Below, in pieces: positions 49,655 through 60,479 of a DNA stretch of 64,000 bases (positions are counted from its first letter, which is position 1; each line of letters begins with the position of its first letter). Location: the NCBI GenBank assembly GCA_023846275.1, contig CM043872.1:24475670-24539669 (forward strand), in the 5' to 3' direction. Below the pieces are notes generated by a model. That model saw only the letters and a program-made list of their open reading frames with translations. It ran no database searches and was not told where the DNA came from. This DNA is from Vanilla planifolia (taxonomy: Eukaryota > Streptophyta > Magnoliopsida > Asparagales > Orchidaceae). The position numbers and the translations under genes are program-made.

Positions 49655-50111
49655 TTTCTAAAGAAAAAAATACACGACCGGTCGGATGGCACAAGGAATG
49701 GACATGTTCATAAATAAACATTTGATCGAGTTGTCAAATGGGCCCGGCGAAGCAGACTTAGCCTTTAATATATTCTTTGTAAAGAAAAGCTACGGTAGCT
49801 GATATTTCGCCCTCAACTGAACAGTTTATATGCGATAGGTCGCATAAAACTGGCATTACCGACGCGTCATTTTGGCCAGTATGCATATAGAGTAAAAAAT
49901 CTTTATGAAAAAGAGATTCAAAATATTTTTTGAAAAAATATATATGACTAAATATATACTTTTTATTAAACTATTTTTCAGAGTTTTATTGTTTTTTTTT
50001 TTGGAGACTAACAAGAAATTTTTAAAATGCTTTAAAACACGCGATAAACAAACGCGGCAGCAACTTTCCTACTGCTCACCTTACAGTTCTGTTCACCGCC
50101 CATTAACCTCC

Positions 50112-50117
50112 CACGTG
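50112..50117. promoter_or_regulatory. CACGTG (G-box) in the transporter 5' region
   Basis: CCACGTGG, a palindromic G-box, lies about 100 bases before the first ATG of the transporter gene, in a C/T-rich leader. It may be in the promoter or in the 5' untranslated region, depending on the unknown transcription start. Function is inferred from sequence only. Confidence 0.35.
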
Positions 50118-50217
50118 GTTCTCTCCCTCAATCAGCGTTTCGTGTTTCCCTATTTTCGTTTCCTCTTCACTCTTCGAGTCACTGAGCGGTGCTTCCATCG
50201 CTCTGGCATTTCGAAGT

Positions 50218-52562
50218 ATGCTTTGCAGCAGGGAAGTGATGAACTTCTTCATCAGGAAGGATGTCAAGAGGTTCCTCAAGCGCAAGGATAGCGACGCGAG
50301 CGATCGAGGTTCTCTCTTTTGCTAAACTTTTTCTGTGTTTTGATGGACATTTAAATTTTGGTGACCGGATTTTCAATCGGTTTGATCTTCTAATAGCAAG
50401 GCGAGGTGTAAAGGTTTTTATCTGATTGCTTACAGTTATTGAGCACATTTGTTCTGGTTTGCTTAAAGTTGCGAGTGATTCCCCAAATAATATGGAATTG
50501 CACGCATGGTTTCATCTTTTTGCGATTTTACTGCTCAGATGGGGAAGATAGGTAGGACCTTCTATCACTGGGTAGTGTAATGGTTTATTTCGTTCAACCA
50601 AGTCTTTTCTGTGCCTTTTGGTAAAATGTTGTCTGTTGGTTGTGTTGGTTTTGTAGTTGATGTGTCAGAGTCTTAGCAGCTGGAGGATTATTGTCTAATC
50701 ATTACTATTTAGTTTGTTCTTGTTTGTTTCACCATATTTTAATGAGGCTGCTAAATGCTGCGGTTATTAGAAGGTAATTTGGTGGAGCCAATCATTTTGA
50801 CTTATGAAAAACTCATTTAACCTTAAATTAATTTTAAATTTATGCACGCTTCCTACTGGAATACTGCTGTTACGCAACTTGAGTATGATACCTTTGTAGT
50901 GATCTTAAATGCTTCCCCTGCATGTTATCTTATTGGGTTCTTATGATATCTTATCGGGCTTCTATGCCAGTTTTTCAGATTAATCATTTACTATTTTGTT
51001 GCTTCTACATATTATTGTTGTTATCATTATGGAATTAGGGAAAAGGTTGGAAGATATAAGAGCTTCCCTTTTCAATGAGTTACGAACAGCTGATGGTGCA
51101 AAGAGAGTGCAGCAGCGTATTTGTGGTCCAACAGTAGCTTTGTCATTTAATTTCTTGGTTTCTGTTGGCATAATTCTCATGAACAAGCTGGTATGCTGTT
51201 CAGCTCCATCTTGTCCTTTGAATGCTATGAGTTTACTTGTTGTTTATGTTTGTTTTGATATACTTCAGGTGCTTGGAAAAGTTGGCTTCAATTTTCCCAT
51301 CTTACTTACCTTCATACACTACAGTCTGAGTTGGCTTTTGATGGCCATTATGAATATGTTTTCTCTCCTACCAGCCTCTCCTCCAGCCAAGTCATCCCGG
51401 CTCTTAACTCTGCTAGCTCTTGGCATCGTAATGTCTTTCTCTACTGGTCTTGCCAATGTCAGCTTGAAGTACAATAGGTATTGATTTCTCTGGCAATCAC
51501 TCCAATACTTGCTACCAAAAATAATGATTGCACTTGTTTTCACAGTGTGGGTTTCTATCAAATGGCAAAGATTGCTGTGACCCCTACTATTGTTCTAGCT
51601 GAATTCCTGCTTTTTAAGAAGTTGGTTTCTTTTCAAAAGGTAACCTATTCATTTCATGAACTAAGGCTTTGGATGTAAAGTTGTTCACAATCAAATCGTT
51701 TAAGATCGGTCTTACTACTATGAAAAATGTAGGTTCTGGCACTAACGATAGTATCGATAGGGGTTGCTGTAGCAACTGTTACAGACCTCGAGTTCCAGTT
51801 GTTTGGAGCACTTATTTCTCTTGCATGGATAATTCCAAGTGCTATCAATAAAATACTCTGGTCTAATCTTCAGCAGCATGAAAGCTGGACAGCTTTAGCG
51901 TATGTTTTTTGTTTGCCCACCATATCTTTTTTGAATCCCTTATTCATTAAGTGTTAAAAATGCATTGACTAGCTTTTGATCATATAACAGGTTAATGTGG
52001 AAGACAACCCCAATGACACTATTCTTCTTGGTAGCATTGATGCCCTGGCTAGACCCTCCTGGTGTCCTTTCCTTCAATTGGAACTTTGCCAATACGTTTG
52101 TAATTTTTCTCTCAGCTGTTCTTGGTTTCCTGCTCCAGTGGTCTGGTGCTTTGGCTCTGGGGTGAGGTTTCTTACTCCCTGAATCTTGTTATGAGAATTT
52201 TATCATCTTTTCGTTCATACTGTGCAAGGCTTCTTTGATTTTGTAAAAACTTTACCTTGATTTATGACTTGTCTTGCAGGGCAACATCTGCAATCTCTCA
52301 TGTTGTTCTTGGACAGTTCAAGACTTGTGTAGTCCTCCTCGGAGGCTTTCTTCTCTTCAACTCGAATCCAGGCGTTTTGAGCATTTTGGGAGCTATTATA
52401 GCCCTGGGAGGTATGTCAATGTATACTTATCTAAACATGATGGCCTCTCTTCAACAAGCAGCCAAGACAACAAATAGAAAATTGGCGTTTTCTTTTCTCA
52501 AACCTAGACCTTATAAAGAAACTGCTCATGCTCATGAAGGAGATGTTACAGAATCTGTTTAA
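50218..52562 (+). CDS. nucleotide-sugar / TPT-family membrane transporter
   Basis: Predicted Golgi or endomembrane antiporter of the plant triose-phosphate/nucleotide-sugar transporter family, related to the UDP-galactose/UDP-rhamnose type. Substrate unknown. I infer seven exons: 50218-50308, 51039-51190, 51269-51477, 51546-51639, 51733-51899, 51991-52161 and 52280-52562. All introns are GT-AG and the joined frame is 388 codons plus TAA. A basic N-terminal stretch (FIRKDVKRFLKRKDSD) faces the cytosol. About ten membrane spans follow from residue 61. Family marks seen: NSVGFYQMAKIAVTPTIVLA, then VATVTDLEF, LAWIIPSAINKILWSNLQQ and GQFKTCVVLLGGFLLF, where the Lys of QFKT is the expected substrate-site residue. 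The C-terminus is hydrophilic with a short His/Glu-rich end. An alternative start, ATG at 50239 (MNFFIRKD), would remove seven residues. All exons are intact. Intron 1 is 730 bp, the others under 130 bp. Confidence 0.9.
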
Positions 52563-52637
52563 TGGTTACATTTGTTTTTATTGCTGGGAGCAGTTAGAGT
52601 GCCGGTTTACTTGTAGAGAAAGATACTCGTTTATGAC

Positions 52638-52643
52638 AATAAA
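52638..52643 (+). terminator. polyadenylation signal AATAAA
   Basis: A perfect AATAAA 76 bases after the stop codon of the transporter, at a distance usual for a plant 3' untranslated region. Other AT-rich near-upstream elements follow to about 52870, so alternative sites are possible. Confidence 0.5.
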
Positions 52644-52699
52644 AGAGATGGAGCAGAGAACAGCCAGCACAAGTTTCTTTGTTACCTTAACCTTTTTCT

Positions 52700-54000
52700 C
52701 ACCACATCCTTCTTGCAGATTTTGATATTTAGAGAAGCCATTGTGCAATATAATTTGTACTTGTTAATTGAGTTGTCAACTTTTTTTAGGATGCAAATGT
52801 ATCCCCAGAGTGGTTAGCTTTGCTGTATGGTTCTTGTAAATTTATTATAGTTTGTGTTGGCTTATGGCTTTTTATTCCTCCATTATGTTTGATTTTTCTC
52901 CTTAGTTTTGTATTCCAGAAAAATCAGGGATCAAGGATCAGTGGTTTATAGGAATTTTTATGTTGTTTGATGATCTTCGATATATACTATGACTCTCTGC
53001 TACTTTGACTTCTTCTCTTCTATGTGTGCATGTGTTTCTTGCACGTAGAAGCACCAAGAGAAGTTTTGTCAGGGGAAAGCTCTAGTAATTTGCTTCAGGA
53101 GTATAAAATCTGCTACCTTCATAATAACTCGACATTTGCTTGCCTAGGTAAAAGATGTTCTTTTCTTTTTGGAAAAACTGTTGTTCTTATGCTTCCTATT
53201 CGTGTGCAGGAACTAACAAGTTTATTTATTGATTATTTGAGATTTAAGATTATATTGTGCTCCTGTTTAAACTGCTAACAATCCTCATCAAGACATTCTC
53301 CACAGGCCACTTTTGTTTGCTCGCTGAGAAGTACCTTGACTTTGAGGTCACAATGTCATTAATGAAATAATTCTCATACAACCAAGTGCTATCTTTTCCT
53401 TTTACTAGGCACTTTGCAAATGTATCCTGGTTTGGTCTGGTTTTTATCGCATCATGCTATTTAGCAAACCTTCTTACAGGATCCACACATTTGACCACAT
53501 AAATAGGAATCAAGATTTTTTTTTTATCATGGTATCAGCCTTTCTATTTCATTATTGTTATCTTCTATGAGACATTCTAACCCTCCCTAAGTCTCTTTTA
53601 CCACTAGGATACTCTAAGTGGATCATTCCTCCTTAAGGAGTGCAAAAAAGTGTTTGTTTCAACCACTATGTCATCTAGTTTATTAGTGCTTTTATATACA
53701 TGTTGAGAGAAGTAATAAAAAAATATTTTAAATAGTGAGCAAGCTATAGTTTTTCTTGTGCTAAATCTTATCATGGATAACCAAAATTGTCAGCAACGAG
53801 TCACCTACGAGGTAGACCATATCCATTAAGCCCAAAATTAGAAGTCTTATTTCATATGAAGAATTTATAGAATTTTAAACTTGAGAAGATCTTGGGCACT
53901 TTTGATTTGTTTTGAGGGAGATCTTAAGAGGTATGGAAGCTTGGCTCGAGGTCTTTAAAAGTATTATAATAGCATGAAGGCTAGATGGTTAAGAAGGCTT
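52700..54000. other. intergenic DNA, with a primer-site-like motif
   Basis: No gene recognised. At 53530-53538 TGGTATCAG, preceded by TTTTTATCA, matches the initiator-Met-tRNA primer site found just inside plant Copia-type LTRs. The upstream 200 bases could therefore be the end of an old LTR, but no partner copy was found. The frame at 53024-53278 has no domain. Confidence 0.4.
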
Positions 54001-54004
54001 TGTG

Positions 54005-54240
54005 GAGCACATGTGAGATTCGTCTTAGTCTTGAGAGTACAACAAAAGATGGTTTAAGCACTTACAAGGATAGTTCGATGTGCTGTTTTATCTCGAGAGA
54101 TTGCAAGCCTCGAATGGTGGGTACAAGGTATTAATAGGATAGTTTGATGAGCTTGACTTTTGGCACATGTGCAATTTGTCTAAGTCTTGAGAGTATAGCA
54201 AAAGCTGGTTTAGGAACTTAAAAGGATAGTTTGAGGAGCT
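54005..54240 (+). repeat. two-copy tandem repeat, period about 155 bp
   Basis: GCACATGTGAGATTCGTC, then TAGTCTTGAGAGTACAACAA and GATGGTTTAAGCACTTACAA (54007-54072), recurs as GCACATGTGCAATTTGTC, TAAGTCTTGAGAGTATAGCA and GCTGGTTTAGGAACTTAAAA (54162-54226), each followed by GGATAGTT.GA. Similar GAGACTT/GATCTTGAG words fill 57180-57500 on the other side of the retroelement. Confidence 0.75.
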
Positions 54241-54254
54241 TGTCTTTTGATCTG

Positions 54255-57170
54255 TCTGTGAGATACTCTGAACTTGAGCTCTCAATAGTATGACTTTTTT
54301 TTCAAGTTTTTATAGTGAAAGTTGAAGCGTGAGAATGACAAGGAACAAAAGGAAGAAAGGAACGAGAAAATTGTTTTTTACACAAGGGAATGGAATTCCC
54401 CAAAAGTTTTTGAATTCATCAAGTTTTGAATAAATTATGTAAAGATTTGGATACAATATTTAATTAAAAAATGCATAATATTGTATTTTTATAAGAAAAT
54501 TGTGGTTTTTTACAAAAAAAGAATTCGCAGCACCAAACCATTTGCATGCTCATGAGCTATTATGTGGGCGTGTGAGACCTGCTCTAAGGCGCTTTTTATG
54601 CACGTGGGTGTTGTTCCCATGCATTGACAGTAACTATGTCAACACGGTAGGTGACCGAAGCATATGCACATGCATTGCATGTGCATGGTCTTGCGTGGTT
54701 GCACCTCTGCATGTGACACCTGACATCTGCAGCATGCGCTCTTGCTATCGCTGCATGGTATTGCTACAACGTTTTTCATCGTTTTGTTGTCTCTGATTTT
54801 TTTCATAATTTTTTAATTTAATAAATCTAATCATAGGTCCATTCTTTTTGTAATTCGAGTCCCGTTGGATCTTCTCTTCTTAATTGATTTTTTGTTTGGT
54901 CTATTCTCTTATGGAGTGATTTCGTGAGGTTGAGACTTTCATTAATCCCATCAACTGATTTCTTTAACTTTGTTATTAATAGTACATAACTTTGGCAAGT
55001 GTTCGCTAGTCTTTTTACCTGGTCAGCGCGAATACCACATTTTATCAATGCTTCTTTATCTTGTGTTAGAAGCCTTGTCCATCCCTCGTAATTTGAGACC
55101 ATTGTACTTGTCAATATTACATGGCATTAATCCTATAGTTATGAATTTTCCAGTATAATTTGATAGACATCTAGAGGTATCACTTCATAAATAACTTCAT
55201 CAATATAGTTTATGATGATAAAAAATTTTATCTTGTATTGTTTTTCAAATCTTTGGAGTTTTTATGAATCTATCTTAAAGAATAAGGTCTTAGATATGTA
55301 GTCTTTTAAGTTTAATCTCTTAACTAGACTTTTTGATATTGGATTATTTTCACTTTTAGTGTCAATGGTAGCATTGATAAACTCTTTCTTTATTTGAATT
55401 TGGATGGTAAATAGTTCGTTTTGTTTTGTTGTATGAGATTTCTTTTGGACTCACCAAAAAAGATAAAATTTTTATTAACTTAAAGATGAATTTCAAGTAC
55501 CTGTTTAGTTCTCGTTGTACTAAATATTGTCTTTTTTGAGTTTTTGGAAATAGTTTAGATTGTAATTTATAGTATTTTTGTTGTATATGTTATGTCTTAC
55601 AATTATCATGGTTTTATTTGTATGAGTACTGTCAGTTATGGCCATAATAAAATTTGTAGGAAAATAGTATTTTTTAGCTATCAATGTTTGGACTTATATT
55701 CAGACTTTTTGGTATCTTGTCCTTCTGATTTTATGTATTTGTATTCATTCTTCTTTTTAATAATCATTATAAACGTATTGATCTATTTTAAATATTGAAT
55801 TGAAAAGAGAGAATTTAATAGTAATAAGGTAAAGTTAGCATCTCATCGTGACAATATTTACATCTCATTGATAGGTATTCTCAAGTTCACGAATTGTCGT
55901 CGGAATTTTGTTTAATATTCTTGTACCGTTTGTCCTTGTTGGTGTTGTAGGCTGTCATTTTCTCCACCTATCATTTATGCAATTATAAGGTAAAGTTCTT
56001 CTTTTATTACTTTCTTAACTTGGTTACATGTCACTTCTATAACTATATCAGTTCTTAAGTGAGCATTCTACTAAGTTAACATATGACTTGTCATTTTCAA
56101 TTGAGTATATGCCACCTTATTTATTGATAAATAGTCATACAGAGAAAAATGTCTTTAGGTTTTTTAACTACATATCTAATTTCTCTAAATCTATTATACT
56201 ATTATAAATTGATAAATCAGATATAGCATCTACTTTAAAAGAACGTTGTTAATTCCCGGGCGTTGAAAAGGTGAGATTTATATTATCCCCATCTTTATCT
56301 TCAATGATCTTGAGATTACTATTTAATATAAAATATTTCTGATTAATAATATTTTTTTGGTATATTGTCTTTTGAATCTGTCATAAAGTTACTTATGTCT
56401 CCAGACTTGATAGTGAAATAGTTTGTAGTCACCTCGACTAAAGCCTTCTCAATCTCTTTATTCTCTTTTATAGCTTACTCTTCTATTACTTAGCTTCTTC
56501 CATTGGCATCAAATTAAAGCTCTCTGATACTGAAAATAATATGATCTTAGTGTTCTCATCCCAAGTCTTCAATAACAAATCTTTTTTTTGATTCACAAGA
56601 AACTAAGAAGGAAAGGAAGTAGATGAGGGTTTTTGTTATAAGAAAATAAAATTTTTTAAGAAGTTTTGAATTATTTTATTTATTATTCTTACTTTTTTAT
56701 ATAAAGGTTTAAAAATAATATTTTATTATAAAATATATAATATTTTAATTTTTATAAGAAACATGTGATTTTTTAATAAAATAAAAGAAAATTTTATAAA
56801 TACCACATATTTCTCACCCCAAGCTTATTTGAGACGTGTGGGTTACCCGTAACAAGGCACTATTCACGCGTGCAGACACACCTTGCTAGGTGCACATTGA
56901 TTGCGTCGATGCGATAGGTTGATGTTCGATGTATGCATACTGTATGCGTAGTATGTGAACGATGCGCGATTACATCCAAGGCACTTGTGCGGTCCCGTAT
57001 GGTTGTCCAACACATCGCGATTTCTCATGTGCATACTTGCATGAAACTGCTCACGTGATTATGGTTATATGTTGCTACTACGACAGTTTTTGTCGTTTTG
57101 TTGTCTTGATTTTTTTCACAATTTTTCAATTTAATGAACGCAGAGTTGAACTCAAAGAATGATTAACCTT
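54255..57170 (-). mobile_element. non-autonomous gag-only LTR retrotransposon
   Basis: Read on the minus strand. The 5' LTR is about 57170-56535 and the 3' LTR about 54845-54255. Both share GAAAAATTGTGAAAAAAATC, AAGACAACAAAACGA, a GCATG/CACGTG-rich core, an AATATTATATATTTT block, and CTTCCTTT.TTC, and end near a GAGAGC/GAGAACAC box. Just inside the 5' LTR, CAGTATCAGAGAGC (56532-56518) resembles the Met-tRNA primer site. The interior is only about 1.7 kb. It holds a 43-codon open piece (56474-56343) starting AIKENKEIEKALVEV and a later 96-codon piece (55114-54827) with LLITKLKKSVDGINE, likely coiled-coil. These look like gag. No protease, integrase or reverse transcriptase fits in the space. 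Stops between the pieces show decay. Layout matches LARD or TR-GAG elements mobilised in trans. Limits are approximate. Confidence 0.65.
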
Positions 57171-58850
57171 AACGATGAGATTTATGATCTTAAGAAGGTA
57201 TCTCAAAGGATCAATAGAACGTTTATATGCTCAAGGAACAAGAATAAGATATGTTTTTGGCATGCTTAGGGAGTTTTGAATCAAGGACATGGATATGCTT
57301 GAGAGGATGTCTTGAGGTTTTCTAGACCTTTATGGAGCAACTATGAGACTTTATAGCTTTTTGGAGTGATCTTGAGATTTTGAAATGTTCTCCAATGTTG
57401 TTTCCAAATAGTGTAGGAGACTTAAGATATTTAGGACGATGGCTCAAGGTACTTTTTTGAGGATGTTCAAGGTGAGGTTAGATCCAAACCTAGAACCATA
57501 TTAAACGGTGGATTATGGGCAATCTTTGAACTTGTTATAGCTGAATTTCAATTAGGTGGTGAACTAGCAAGTCCTAGAGGATCTTGTTAGTGATCTAATG
57601 CTATTCGATTCGTCAATTTTGAGTTTTGTGAAGGAACATAAGCACGATTTATTGCAACTATGGGGGAGGTTCTTAAACACGCATTGATTTAGAATTGAAT
57701 ATCTCAAATCAATATTAAATTGCTTCATAATCTCTTATGAATAGATTTCTAAAATGTATTGTCTTACTTCTTATTATTACAAAGGCTTTTTAATTATAAA
57801 AGGGAACATTGGAAAGTTATTGGTGTCATTTTTTAATGTGATTAATTGAATACTCATGTCATGAAATTTGTGTTGATTGTTCAAAGAAAGGTAGTGACCA
57901 TTGAGAGGGGCTTGATCGATCTCATGGTTGTGTGCCTTCCTTTTGTTGCTTTCCTTTATTTTGTTTTGTTTGTTGCTCGAATTAGTGGATCAAGGCTTTC
58001 AGTTTTGTGGTGTAGAATTGGTGGAAGTTAGAGTGGTAGTCTCCCTTGGTATCAAAAAATCAGCTAGAGTTCTAAGCCACATCTATTAAAGTTAGATTCG
58101 GGGGCCTTTCATCCTTTTGTATGTCTTGCCTTACTTTTTTTATAGTTTAGAAGATTTTCCTTCTACCATTTTGTCTACATCTATTATGCTTCAATTACAT
58201 CAACATCGTTTTGTTGTGGTGCTTTGTCAATCAAATCAGCCCACATACTGATCTAGAAGCATGATCAGACAGGAAACTCTCATCTCAACTATGTCATTTG
58301 AGAATGAATAGAGAGCATGACTATCTGTCCTTAGACATTGTCTTTGATCATTAACAAATGCTCCAACAATTGTTAAACCCTTAGTGATGTATCATATGTT
58401 TAATTAATATAAAATTATTGTATTGTTGTTATTATTGTTTTTATTTGAGTTTTTTAGATCATGTATCTTAGGTCAAACAGGGATTAATCGATTGGAGAGT
58501 TTGACCAAACATTTCATAGAGTAATCCACATTGTGAAGACATGTCAAGGAGATTGGTAGTTTTGCTCAAGTGTGGTTGAACTTGTAAATTATGGAGTTAT
58601 TGTTTCAGCTCTTGGTGAAGTGGTTGTCCATCTAGAACTGATTATTTATATTTTATTTGAGTTAGAATTGTTAAACATATACTTAATACTAATATGATAC
58701 ATTATATGTAATCATTTGTTAAATATAATCTCGGTGTTGTAGTGATAGTTAGAATTATATTAAATATCACGTGATGTTACTTGGAGTTTTACACAAGTCT
58801 TAGTTTTGCAAAATCCTTAAAATATGTAAATTCAAGTCATTATCTTTATT
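57171..58850. other. intergenic DNA with possible further LTR end
   Basis: No gene recognised. TTGGTATCAA at 58046-58055 resembles a Met-tRNA primer site, so the preceding few hundred bases may be another LTR, without a visible partner. The 61-codon frame at 57846-58031 lies in that segment and has no known domain. Confidence 0.4.
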
Positions 58851-58859
58851 ATTTGTTAG

Positions 58860-59900
58860 TCATATAATACAATGATTAGTATCGTACTTGTACGATTAGC
58901 TTTTATTTTCACTTAGTAATGAATTGTTGTCTGGACCATACAAATACAATGTATCTATCATATAGGTGTGACCCTTAGCTAAAGTATTTGTGAGTACATA
59001 AAGTTAGTCATACAAGGTATCGTCTTATACGAATGTTATCCGATCTATAAGAGTTGGGTTTACATTTATGTCATATTAGTACGAAGCCTATTTTGTTTAA
59101 ATATGCAATTTATTTTCTCTTAAGATTTGTGCTGGGTATAGGTCAAATATGTATGATCTAATGTTTTGTAGTATGACATTCAAATTCTATTAACACGAGC
59201 ACACTATATATATCGTATAGTATAAAGTTTGTGTCATAACTGTACATTCATTAATGTGCTTAATACACCATATGGGTACGAAACATATTTGTCGTAACCA
59301 TATGTTCATTGCTTATTATATGTTGCATATAATACCAAGACGATCTTTACATCAGATTAGAATGATCAATATTAAACTCATTAATTTATATATATTTTTT
59401 GAATTCTTCATTGTTTTAATATAACAATAATAAATGTTGTATTAGCATATTTCATTGTTGAGAATTTTTGCGAACGTATGGGAATGATTTAGAGTTGGGC
59501 TAAATATGTCATGTTTTGCACACCTTTATCATTGCTGCACAAATATGATAGCGTATATCATTTTAGTACGATCACAGCATAATTTATGTAAAATTTGCAT
59601 TTTACAAAAAGTTGTAGCGTACGATCACAGTATAAGATATTTTCTCAAGAGCTTAATTCAGGTAAGTATGTATCGTACAGTTGCGATCTGTCTTCAAACT
59701 ATTACGACCAATATAAATGCTTAAACGTTACTTATTGGAGTTGTACAGTATTAGAGTTATGTTGGTGTCGTATGTTATATTGTTTTAATATGTTGGTGCT
59801 AGTTGATCAGCACTGTAAGCTTCTTGTTTAATATACTGTACTATACAATCAAGCATCATATAAAATTTTTTCAATATCTCAAAATTTGGTTACATTAAAC
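58860..59900. other. TACG/CGTA-word-rich kilobase
   Basis: Words such as GTACGA, TCGTA, GCGTA and TACGA recur more than a dozen times in an otherwise AT-rich kilobase. The longest repeat is GTACGATCACAG (near 59566 and 59618). CpG-containing words are otherwise rare in the spacers here. No gene was recognised; the overlapping frames at 59506-59831 have no motif. Confidence 0.45.
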
Positions 59901-60138
59901 TTTGTTTTATTTGTGTAGTATTGCATCATCATATTTGTAAAATACATTTGTACCAACAGAACGAACCATTTTAGCAGCTGCATCATCGAGAAGATCACTA
60001 TACTAACACTATGGCCATGATATAATGTCTTTCACGTATTAATTCAATATAAATTCCAGGAGTGTAACAACTATTTTAGCTTTGTTGAGAATGACATCTT
60101 AGCCATTTGAATTTATTGATACCATCTCTTATAATGTT

Positions 60139-60474
60139 GAATGTCCCGGCTGACAACCATACAACCCATCGGTATGCATCACTATGCCCCTCTCAGTACC
60201 TCAGCAAGCCTCCCTCTAATTGGGGCACCACCCTGTGTATGGTTTAGCCGATCTAAACTCCACAATGTAGGCTACATTTCAGCAAGACATGCCTCAATTC
60301 CTCCATAACACAATTTCAAAAAGATGACAGAGCAGCCAACCTACAAACCTGCGGGCAACATATGATCAAGATGGTCCTAGTGAAGCGGAACATAGTGCAC
60401 CTATAAAATGCTAGCCGTAAGATCTTGCCCAAATAGCTGCTCACATTTTATTGTCTAGTCGGGTGCTTGTTTGA
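60139..60474 (+). pseudogene. unidentified decayed reading frame
   Basis: The frame starting at 60139 has protein-like Pro/Gln/Ser-rich composition and higher GC than the surroundings, but is interrupted at 60151, 60217, 60268, 60325, 60412, 60418 and 60472. Open pieces read CITMPLSVPQQASL, HHPVYGLADLNSTM, and ATFQQDMPQFLHNTISKR. It may be an old retroelement gag or a gene fragment. Protein identity unknown. Confidence 0.3.
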
Positions 60475-60479
60475 GGATG

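Noticed and set aside
54500..54796. 98-codon + frame with many Cys and His
   Set aside because: Same cause: it lies in the CATG-rich LTR core, and its other copies do not keep the frame.
54850..54875. TTCGAGTCCCG, resembling a tRNA T-loop
   Set aside because: No acceptor stem, D-arm or anticodon arm fits around it, and it lies in the internal part of the retroelement.
60139..60474. Reading the seven stops as proof of methylation-driven C-to-T decay
   Set aside because: Every stop codon can arise from CAA, CAG or CGA by C-to-T change, so the pattern does not discriminate.
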